A stretch of DNA of 64,000 bases from Amorphochlora amoebiformis (taxonomy: Eukaryota; Cercozoa; Chlorarachniophyceae). A program made the position numbers and the translations under genes. The stretch is taken from the NCBI GenBank assembly GCA_054601695.1, contig BAAHQB010000014.1, positions 1,178,001-1,242,000 on the forward strand, written 5' to 3'. Shown here piece after piece: positions 1 through 64,000 of this stretch. The number at the start of each line of letters is the position of its first letter. The stretch's first letter is position 1. The notes beneath the pieces were generated by a model, which saw only the letters and a program-made list of their open reading frames with translations, did not search any database and was not told the DNA's origin.

Positions 1-388
1 AGTAGCCAATGGTAGTCCAGGATTAAGTTCGATTGAAGTCCAGTTGGATTATGACAAACGATAGAGGGGAATCGGATCTTCGGGAAAGTTCTGGAAGCGT
101 GATATACCGTGACGTGTCACGTCCTATTACATGATTACTCGGAAACCCGTTACTACTGGGTACTACAGGTTACAACCGGGTACTGCCGGTTACTACCAGA
201 TGAGACGATCTCGAAGAATCTCCGGTCTCCAGCGATCTCAAGCTATCAATAGTCTACGTACGAATATACTTCAACATGCTATCGATATCTACTCTTCATA
301 TTTCTTCCATTCATGCTATTTTTATTGTTGCTTTAACAATATATATATATATATATATACATATATATACATATCTATATATATATAT

Positions 389-424
<36 letters not shown>

Positions 425-564
425 GTCACATGCAGAAGTAGTCCCCGAAGTATCATACATAAATACACAAATGAATATATATATATATATACATACATAT
501 ATATATATATATATACATTTACACATATATACGCACACACACATATATATATGTATACATATAC

Positions 565-595
<31 letters not shown>

Positions 596-646
596 CATAT
601 ATTATATATATATATATATATATTAATTATGTATATAGATATATAT

Positions 647-687
<41 letters not shown>

Positions 688-743
688 TATATATATTTAT
701 AATATGTAAATACATAAATATTTGTGTACACACACATGATGTG

Positions 744-777
<34 letters not shown>

Positions 778-778
778 C

Positions 779-850
<72 letters not shown>

Positions 851-940
851 ATGTATGTATACATATAAGTATATATGTATATATGTATATATGTATATTT
901 ATATATATATTATATAGAGAAGGAAAATGAAACTACACAG
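1..940. other. 5' flank or intron of the first gene; no firm exon
   Basis: Non-repetitive DNA occupies about 1-320, followed by (TA)n, a TAA/AAT trinucleotide run near 750-822 and a TG run. An island near 421-470 (cag then a short open stretch then gtat) could be a tiny exon, but no phase check supports it. The start codon of the first gene was not found. Confidence 0.5.
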
Positions 941-8322
<7,382 letters not shown>

Positions 8323-8609
8323 GCGGTTGAGTCACATGAGTTACAGTACTAAGTACTACTGTACTAGCTGTTGAAATAATCATGGTAAGAGAGATTCAGT
8401 CTGGATGTTATCATTGATTCATTGTATCTGTAGATACTCTAGATACTACTACTAGATCTACGAATAATGATCCCACAAGTTCTAGAACTTAGGGTCATTT
8501 CTTGTCATTTTCTCTAGATCTAGCTGTAGACTCCAGATACTAGATCTAAGCTAGCTATATATATAGTAGATATACGGTACTCGTCTAGTCTAGTAGTGTA
8601 ATTCTTTAC

Positions 8610-8668
<59 letters not shown>

Positions 8669-8761
8669 TAAATATCACAACCAGTGAAGTAACTGCAGCG
8701 TGATGCACTCAAGTTTTCGGTCTAATCTAGTGCGCAATCGCTAGCCTTCAGCTCGATTGGC
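8323..8761. other. convergent intergenic spacer
   Basis: Non-coding spacer between the 3' ends of the first gene and CK1, rich in ctag-containing words, with one (TA)n run near 8610-8668. Both 3' UTRs must lie here. No gene is seen. Confidence 0.7.
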
Positions 8762-9904
8762 TTATTTTGGATCCTCAAATTCCTTCAGCTTGAACGAATA
8801 TGGTTTCGATCCGTACATGCTGATGTGCTCTTTGAGAGCCATGATTTCATCGCGCAGTTTTGCGATATCCTGCTCCTGCTCACTGCACTTCTTCTTCCAG
8901 CCGTCCCGTTCAACCAACAACTTCTGGTGTGCTTCATAAAGATCAGGGGGCTGAAGTTCATTAATATATTGGACTCCTATACCCATCGAAGCTCCCTGCT
9001 CGGGCACTTCGTTGTCCTTTTTCATCCAGTCGAAAACCCAATCATCGCGGTAATGGCAGTTCTTGAAGAGAGTGGAGAAAAGAGCGCGCAGATATACATA
9101 GTTGGGTTTCTGGGCGAAGCGGAGTTCCTTGCAGTAGTTGAGGTAAAGGGCAAACTCCTTGGGAAAAGCCTTGCAGAGCGTCTCAACGGGGATGGACTCC
9201 TTGCGGTTGCCGATCTTGTCGTACTTCTCTTGCTTGGTTCTAGCTTTTAGGCCTTGCCACGGTAACTTTCCCAGGTTGAAATACATCAACATGTAGCCCA
9301 GTGACTCTAAATCGTCCCTCCGACTCTGCTCTATTCCGTGATGCGTACAGATGCTAGCATATCGAGGTGTCCCAGTAAACTTCTTCTTGTCACGATACGG
9401 GATATGCTCCAGGGTGTTTGGGTGCATGTAGCGCTTGCTCAGACCCATGTCGATGGCGTATAAGATCTTCTTGTTGCTGTTACGACCCATCAGAAAGTTG
9501 TCTGGCTTGATGTCGCGGTGGAGGAAGAAGCACTTGTGGATGTGCTCTATCCGGTCGATGAGCTGGATCGCCAGCATTAAAATCGTCTTTAAGCCGAACC
9601 TCCTCCCACATTTATTGTAGAGCGATTCCAGACTCTCCCCCAAGAGATCCATCACCATCACGTTGCACTTGCCCGCGGATCCGCACCAGTGCACGTTAGG
9701 AATCCCCGTTCCCGACTCAAGTGCCCGGTAGACCTTGTATTCGTACATCAGCTGCGGATACTTGGTGTTCTTGTTTTCCAGCTTGATTGCCACCGGATCC
9801 TTGGTTCGGACGTTCTCCCCCAGGTAGATGTCCCCGAACGAACCACTCCCAATCTTGTGCTTCATTCGGTATTTCGTTTTATTCCCGATCAGGATATCCG
9901 TCAT
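8762..9904 (-). CDS. CK1: casein kinase 1 family serine/threonine protein kinase
   Basis: A single uninterrupted reading frame of 380 residues, typical of a CK1 catalytic core plus short tail. ATP loop [11 protein letters not shown] lies at about residues 20-30, the lysine in VAIKLE at 41, the catalytic loop HRDIKPDN at 129-136, and the CK1 signatures [18 protein letters not shown] and [18 protein letters not shown] follow. The tail from about 330 is a predicted coiled coil ([18 protein letters not shown]). The start is the ATG at 9904-9902; the frame is open four codons further, but only to a GTG. Oddities: DMG replaces the usual DFG at the start of the activation segment, and TPRYAS replaces TARYAS. 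The kinase phosphorylates acidic or primed sites in many pathways, and the substrate cannot be inferred. It is intronless, unlike its neighbours. Identity is certain; the subfamily is not. Confidence 0.98.
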   Translation of the reverse strand: MTDILIGNKTKYRMKHKIGSGSFGDIYLGENVRTKDPVAIKLENKNTKYPQLMYEYKVYRALESGTGIPNVHWCGSAGKCNVMVMDLLGESLESLYNKCGRRFGLKTILMLAIQLIDRIEHIHKCFFLHRDIKPDNFLMGRNSNKKILYAIDMGLSKRYMHPNTLEHIPYRDKKKFTGTPRYASICTHHGIEQSRRDDLESLGYMLMYFNLGKLPWQGLKARTKQEKYDKIGNRKESIPVETLCKAFPKEFALYLNYCKELRFAQKPNYVYLRALFSTLFKNCHYRDDWVFDWMKKDNEVPEQGASMGIGVQYINELQPPDLYEAHQKLLVERDGWKKKCSEQEQDIAKLRDEIMALKEHISMYGSKPYSFKLKEFEDPK

Positions 9905-10739
9905 GATTCCTGACACAGCGACGATCGGATGATTTGCAGGCGGTTTGTGATATCAGTTCTTTGCCTCGTGTAGTTTTTATGACCTATGAAACACACCACA
10001 TCGACACATCGTGAGTAACGGGAACAATTCAATCATCGCACAAACGACACGAATCGAATTTCAACGCAACGCCAAGATCTCCATCCCCGCGGCAAATAAA
10101 CATGTTATTTTACGATTTGATTGAGAGGGATTTGGAAGAGTTAAGGGGGATTTCGAAAGCCCCTACGATGCGAACCAACCTTCCCTAGACCATCGCCGCC
10201 AGCCGGATCCTTCTGTTTGGCAATATTACTTCGGGTGCAGGAACCCCGGTTTTCATGGCATTCCCCGGATTGGATTTCGAAAATTGGATATCTTCATATC
10301 AATACACAGATATCTATCTCAACAACCCGGGGATTGAGTTCTGGTGATATTGGTTTCTATTATATTATATATCTATTCTTCAATATATAAATATATTTGA
10401 ATCTCTGGAGAATCTCCTTATGGTGACCCGTGTGATCCAACCCCCTAAATGCCTAATATCGCGTTGCTTCTCGTCTACTGGGGCGTCCTCCAGGTAGGAG
10501 TTGGAGAACGCTTGAATTTTGTATAATATCCGTTTTATAGACACGTGATGGTAAATTTCTTTCGTTTCCCGCCAAAAAATTGTGAAAGCACATGTTCGTT
10601 CATATTTACTTTTTCGCCGGGTTCTCAAGTTCTGAGCAGAACTAATAATATCTGCCAGGCAAAGGGTTCAGAAAAGGGTCCGGGAAATCCCAATTTTGGT
10701 TTTTTAATTTGTCGGGTTTGATGGGTTGGAATTTGTCAG
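9905..10739. promoter_or_regulatory. divergent intergenic region between CK1 and the HAD gene
   Basis: About 830 bp of mostly unique sequence between two genes transcribed outward. It should hold both promoters and the missing first exon(s) of the HAD gene. A small frame beginning ATG at 10100 (MLFYDLIERDLEELRG) is a possible but unproved first exon. No TATA-like element is convincing. Confidence 0.5.
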
Positions 10740-24567
<13,828 letters not shown>

Positions 24568-24938
24568 TTAGAGTCCAAGCTTGGTACGGCGCCAGTGACG
24601 GCGCTTGGCGTTGTATCTGAGAATGGAAGCACATTACGATTGCCCGAACCAAATTTCGAGAAAATTGAAAGAATTCGGAAGGAGGGGAGGGTGGGAGGTG
24701 TACCTGATGGTGTTGCCGGTGCGTAGGCGGATCCACTGAGGAATCGGCCTGTTTTGGCGCTGCTTCTTAGCTAAGATTCTCTTGACTTTCAGGGTCTTCT
24801 GGGAAGGCTGCAACCACCATAAAATGTATCAAAAACAAATCCCAAAGCAAATTGAAGGTTTGATATATCATAGAATCAATGGAAGGACGGGGAAATAGGA
24901 ACAAATGGGAGACGAGATCATCTGGGAAGGTCGACCAT
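24568..24938 (-). CDS. RPL39: 60S ribosomal protein L39 (eL39)
   Basis: Three exons: 24938-24936 (the ATG alone), 24807-24704 and 24616-24568, giving 51 residues, the normal eL39 length. The diagnostic core [19 protein letters not shown] is intact, and the end reads [14 protein letters not shown] followed by TAA. Introns are 128 and 87 bp, with acceptors ttgcag and tctcag. The first donor is gtcgac, which is weak. An intron directly after the initiator ATG is a known arrangement in eL39 genes. The protein lines the large-subunit exit tunnel. No reading frame of full length exists because of the introns. The gene is divergent from AP-1 gamma. Confidence 0.96.
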
Positions 24939-25084
24939 GGCGTGCGCAAAGCCGACTATTTAACTTTCTTTCTATTCGCCGAAGTCTCCGATAAACCGAA
25001 ATATTAACAAGATTTGATCTTATCTTTTCGTCAATAGAAGCGACTGCGATCTGTGTGTATCTGGCAGGAGCCAGGGCTGACATC
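24939..25084. promoter_or_regulatory. 146-bp divergent promoter between RPL39 and AP-1 gamma
   Basis: The two start codons are only 146 bp apart and point away from each other, so both 5' UTRs and both promoters share this interval. No TATA box is visible. Confidence 0.7.
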
Positions 25085-26062
25085 ATGTCGATCAAGCTTC
25101 GCGAGCTCATCCGCAACGTGCGGGCGTGCAAATCTGCTGCCGAGGAGAGAAAAGTTATTTTCAAAGAGTGCGCCAACATCCGAACTTCCTTCAAAGAGAA
25201 AGGTTTCTTGAGGCAAAACCACAACACTTAAATAACACGCAAATAACATTCCTTCCCACCAGTTGACACGGGTTTGAGGCATAGAAACGTTGCCAAGCTT
25301 CTATACATTCATATGCTGGGCTATCCCACGCACTTCGGCCAAATGGAATCGCTCAAGCTGATCGCTTCGCCCAAGTTTAACGAGAAGCGCATTGGTTACT
25401 TGGGGCTTATGCTTCTCTTAGACGAGACACAGGAGGTTCTTATGCTGGTTACGAATTGCCTCAAGAAGTAAGTTCTCGTTCTCCTTTCCTTCGTGCTCTT
25501 AGGTCTCCCTTTAATTTTCGCTACTCCTCAGCGACTTGAAACACAAGAATCCGTACATCGTTGGGCTGGCCTTGTGCTCGATGGGAAATATCTCTTCCGC
25601 AGATATCGCCAGTAAGTATCAAAATTGTATAATCAATATTTCCAAGAAATAATTCCGGCCTACCGTGTTGGGTTTGGCCCTCTGGTCTTGCCCCACACGA
25701 ACAAAGGCCTAGAGAAATGATTAGGATTTTCCGCGGGGTCTGCTAGATTCAGACCTTGCCTGTTCTGTTCTGCGACATTTATAGGCTATATAACACCCTC
25801 TTATACATACCTAAGTAGTATATTTGTAAACGATACAGGGGATCTATCTAATGAGGTTATTCGTCTGTTTCGAAGCGGAAATCCGTACATCAAGAAAAAG
25901 GTTCGGGAGTATTTTGTAACATTACTAATATATATATTGCATGACTATGTTTGCAATGGTATGATGTAATTTATACAACATGTGTTATAATATAATAATA
26001 TATATATCTAATATATTATATATATATATTATATACATATGTATATATATATATATTATGTG

Positions 26063-26122
<60 letters not shown>

Positions 26123-26216
26123 AATGTATACATATCGTATATACACATACACACTCACACATGTATATATAATATAATATAATAATGTATATATATATAT
26201 ATATTATTTATTATAT

Positions 26217-26247
<31 letters not shown>

Positions 26248-26252
26248 TTACA

Positions 26253-26301
<49 letters not shown>

Positions 26302-26401
26302 GTATATATGTATATATAACATCTATATGTAAATAGATTTATTAAAATAATAACATTAAAAATTCCAGATGTATTCAGCTATAATATCATGTATATATGC
26401 A

Positions 26402-26450
<49 letters not shown>

Positions 26451-26507
26451 ATATACACATATATACACATATATCATATACATATATACTGTACAATGTT
26501 ATGTTAC

Positions 26508-26557
<50 letters not shown>

Positions 26558-26628
26558 TTAAATCAAAGATTCTAGCAATCATATCATGTCGAAAATACAC
26601 TCAACCTATGTGTTTTGTAAGTAATAAT

Positions 26629-26705
<77 letters not shown>

Positions 26706-28857
26706 GAATGTTTTACATACTATGTAATAACAACAGGCCGCCCTCTGCGCTATCCGAATCATCCGCAAGGTCCCTGAAATGATCTCGGACTTCGTAGAGC
26801 CCGCGACATCCCTCCTCGGAACCAAGCAGCACTGCGTCCTCATCTGTGGTATTTCACTAATCATTGAGATGCTCACGATCCGCAAGCGGGTCTCCACCAG
26901 GTTCCGAAAATTGGTTCCGCAGCTGGTTCGCCACTTGAAGAACCTCCTGCTCGCGGGATACGTTTCCGAGTTCGATGTCGTCGGTATTACTGATCCGTTC
27001 TTGCAGTGCAAGCTTATCGAGCTTATGCGCTTGCTCGGGAGCGGGAGCTCAAAAGCCAGCGAACAGATGAGCGATATTCTCGCGCAGGTGTCTATCAACA
27101 CCGAGCCGTCGAAGAATCCCGGAAACGCTATCCTGTACGAGTGCGTGCAGACCATCATGGCCATCGACGCAGAGGACGGACTTCGCCACCTCGCCATTAA
27201 TATCCTCGGAAGATTCTTGTTACACAGGGACAACAACATCAGATATGTTGCCCTCAACACGCTATGCGGCATCATCCACAGAGATACCGCCGCGATTCAG
27301 CGCCACAAGAGTCACATAGTAGATTGCCTTAAGGATCCAGACGTCTCTATCAGAAGGCGCGCTCTTGATCTGATCTACGCGCTCGTCACGAAGAACAACG
27401 TTGTCGGACTGGTGCGCGAGCTTGTCAACTACTTATCAGTTACATCTGGGGATAACGAGTTTAAGCGCATGCTCACAGACAAGATAGTCCTTGTCATCGA
27501 GAAGTTCACCGCAAACAAGCTCTGGCACCTCAACACTCTGCTAAGCCTCGTCGAGATCGCAGGAGACGTTACGAGAGAGTCCGTTGCGGCGAATGCTGTG
27601 CTTGTCATCGGGCACAATGCGGAATTGCAGCCCTACGCGGTGCATAGGATGTATCAATCCCTCAAATCGAAGGTTGTGCCTTCGCATGCCTTGATGAAGC
27701 TCTCCATTTTCCTTATGGGTGAATTCGGGAACCACTTGGTCTCCGACAAGAGCGTTGCAAGCGCAAACAAAAATCGACCATCGGAAGCCAAGCAGCCCAA
27801 ATTCTCAGTGGTTGATTCAGAGGAAATCTTAGTCACCCTGCGCCATATCGTCAGCCGTCCGACTAGCGACAAGAGGGTCAAAGCGTACGCCCTCAACGCT
27901 CTCGTAAAGCTCTCGAATAGGGTCCCCGCTATCCTTCCCCAGATCCAAGCTATGCTGAAAGAGTACACCAGCAGTATATTTGTCGAACTTCAGCAGAGAT
28001 CTTGCGAATACACCAAACTATTGGAGCTCTCGAACAGCTCCATCAAGTCTAAAATCGTTAGCGTCATGCCCACTCCGGAGAAGCCTAAGAAGTTGATGGA
28101 CGGCAAATCAAACGGCATTGACGACGATGAGGACGAGGATGAAGACGAGGACGAGGATGAAGACGAGGACGAGGATGAAGACGAGGATGAAGACGAAGTG
28201 CCCGTGCGACGTCCCAAGAAGAAACCTGCCAGGATGTCTCCCAGCAGGAAGCCGAAGCCCGTGGTTGACGAGAAGGTCTCTAAACCGAAGCCCAAGCCCA
28301 AGCCTGCTGTCCCCGCGACCATTTTTGACATGGAGGACGAAACCCCTGCTCCCGAAGCCCCAACAGGTGGTGCCCCGGACCCGAATAGCATTCTGTCATC
28401 AATCTTCGGAGATGACCTAGCGCCGGCTCCATCCAACGGCTCCTCGAATGGCGGGGTACTGCCGCTAGCTGTGGCACCGGCTCAACCAAACCCTGCGCCT
28501 CAGCAAGACAAAAAGGAGTTCACCATTCCTGTTTTCAACGCAAATGGCCTTAATATTGTCTTCCAGTGCAAGACGGACCCCTCCAAACCTGGAGTTTATC
28601 GCATGCGAGCTGTATTCACTAACAATGGTTCAGTTCCGATCACCAACTTCGATATGAAGATTGCGGTTCCGCCATGGATGAAGAGAATGATGAAGCCAGC
28701 GCAATCAACAACTCTCAACATCGGGCAGCCCGTCTACCAATTCCTGCAGATCTCCAACCAGTCACCCAAAGCTCCAATGATGAAGGTCAAACTGGATTTC
28801 GTAGTTAATGGACAGAAGCGCTCCCTAGCCCCTATAAAGATTACTCAGTTTTCGTGA
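25085..28857 (+). CDS. AP1G1: AP-1 complex subunit gamma (gamma-adaptin)
   Basis: Five exons, 25085-25202, 25263-25467, 25532-25611, 25839-25900 and 26737-28857, with consistent phases (1,2,1,0) give 861 residues, close to known gamma-adaptins. The N-terminus [20 protein letters not shown] and the blocks [36 protein letters not shown] and [20 protein letters not shown] are classic trunk sequences. A hinge follows with an unusual D/E-only run at about 616-643, a basic/proline stretch, then the gamma-ear from about 746 to the end. The protein forms the large subunit of the clathrin adaptor at the trans-Golgi network and endosomes. The start is the first in-frame ATG after a TAA. Introns 1-3 are 60, 64 and 227 bp; intron 4 is 836 bp and filled with (TA)n. 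Its donor is gttcgg. Confidence 0.98.
25901..26736 (+). other. intron 4 of AP-1 gamma with (TA)n expansion
   Basis: The only expanded intron of this gene. It carries several (TA)n runs but no copies of the neighbouring exons, unlike introns in the four giant genes. Confidence 0.9.
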
Positions 28858-28978
28858 AGGTCAGATATGAAATAGACGCAGATTATGTGATACTGAATAG
28901 TTCTGAGTAGAAATTATCATATATTGGCCTTGTAGGCCTTAATAAATCTTTACACTTGGTATGCATATCTATCCTAAT

Positions 28979-29022
<44 letters not shown>

Positions 29023-29057
29023 TAGTATACATAGATGCAATCTATATACACCGTATT

Positions 29058-29136
<79 letters not shown>

Positions 29137-29182
29137 AGATTATATTTGTACACAAACATACATACATATAAATACCAAGTAT

Positions 29183-29259
<77 letters not shown>

Positions 29260-29302
29260 CATCTAGATACATATATATATATATATATGTATATATAACA
29301 AT

Positions 29303-29348
<46 letters not shown>

Positions 29349-29437
29349 TTCTATACACTAGATCTAGTAGATATATATATTCTCAGAGCATAGACCTAGT
29401 TTATATCATATCCGTCACATAAATATATTATGTATAA

Positions 29438-29478
<41 letters not shown>

Positions 29479-29648
29479 ATAATATATACATATATATATA
29501 TATATATACATATATATGTATATATATGTATATCTAGGGTACAACTACCACGTATACTCTAGATACTGTGAGTCTGTGACCGTTATGATACCGTTAAGTA
29601 GACTCTCAGACTAAACCACTAGAAACATTCCATGACGGCTTATTTCGT

Positions 29649-29706
<58 letters not shown>

Positions 29707-30393
29707 AGTACGTATAAGTACATATACGTACGTATAAGTACATGTACGTATGTATGCCCAATAGGCCGCATGTATACAATGCATTTACACACCGCGGCTA
29801 ACGCAGGCGACGCAGCCTAGGTTCCTCTGGCTCCATAACCTCGGGTGATAGGATGGATGGATGGCAGTGTCATACAGGATGCTCATACGTACGTGTAAGC
29901 TTGAGTACGCATACATACACTAGTACTGTACTAGTCATATGATGTGCGCATGCAACCGGAATTTAGGGATCTATCACGATGCACGTATACACAGCGCGCG
30001 GCGACCGGGTGTGCCACTGAGTACTAACTGCTAGGCTAGTAACGTTACTAACGAAAACTTACGTCTAGAATATATCTACGTAGTATATAGAACCCAGTGA
30101 CGGCGTACTGGTACGGTACTGCTGTACGTATACGTACGTATAGCGTATATGATACGCATCCGTATGACACAGCTGGTAAGGATACGTATTTAAGAGGGTT
30201 GGCTGCCAAGGTTCGATCACACAATAATACCGTAATCAGAATATCAATACGTAATCGAAAGCATAAACTTATTCAAGAATCGTAAAACGCCAAGCGGCTT
30301 GAGATTTTTTGACAGCGACCACACAGCTATGATTACTAGCTACATTCACAGCATTTTTTAAAATTAAGTCGCACTTCCTCTTCTTCAGCTGTC
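28858..30393. other. convergent spacer between AP-1 gamma and the USP gene
   Basis: Holds the AP-1 gamma 3' UTR with an AATAAA signal at 28941-28946, (TA)n to about 29525, and unique tacgta/ctag-rich DNA from 29535 to 30390. A 62-codon frame at 30097-30285 lacks an ATG and any other support. Confidence 0.65.
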
Positions 30394-63971
<33,578 letters not shown>

Positions 63972-64000
63972 GTAACCTATATATATATATATATATATAT

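Noticed and set aside
30097-30285. 62-codon plus-strand frame
   Set aside because: It lacks an ATG, is rich in tacgta palindromes and has no splice or homology support.

Overview
This is nuclear DNA of a microbial eukaryote. Spliceosomal introns split almost every gene, telomere-type CCCTAA/TTAGGG repeats are scattered through the interior, and the genes are eukaryotic: casein kinase 1, AP-1 gamma-adaptin, ribosomal protein L39, a ubiquitin-specific protease, an Asteroid-type nuclease and a CECR5/HDHD5-type HAD protein. The species cannot be read from the sequence. Possible Y-G-[LM]-Q helical repeats in the first gene recall proteins of algal groups, which is only a weak hint. Most of the window is (TA)n. 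Its long open frames are translated (TA)n, (GA)n, (GC)n or telomere repeat and are not genes.

Seven genes alternate strictly in strand. (1) 941-8322, +, an unrecognised multi-exon protein. (2) 8762-9904, -, casein kinase 1, intronless. (3) 10740-21979, +, HAD phosphatase-like protein of the CECR5/HDHD5/YKR070W family, about 18 exons. (4) 24568-24938, -, RPL39, three exons. (5) 25085-28857, +, AP-1 gamma, five exons. (6) 55271-30394, -, a USP35/USP38-like deubiquitinase with about 40 exons over 25 kb. (7) 58014-63971, +, an Asteroid/XPG-N-like protein that runs off the window. Exons were found by reading short non-repetitive islands for splice sites, then requiring consecutive exons to agree in phase and the protein to match its family. 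Genes 4 and 5 share a 146-bp divergent promoter. Genes 2/3 and 6/7 are also divergent; 1/2, 3/4 and 5/6 are convergent.

The striking feature is the intron structure of genes 1, 3, 6 and 7. Introns are built of (TA)n or telomere-like repeats. At about 30 exon-intron junctions the exon end, with its splice site, is copied 1 to 7 times into the neighbouring intron. Only the copy at the outer edge is a complete exon; the inner ones break off into repeat. The result is arrays of truncated pseudo-exons with decoy splice sites. The same genome keeps genes 2, 4 and 5 compact. A short dispersed element lies in a fixed orientation inside the telomere-like tracts. One exon of gene 3 is interrupted by a 256-bp GC-dinucleotide tract.
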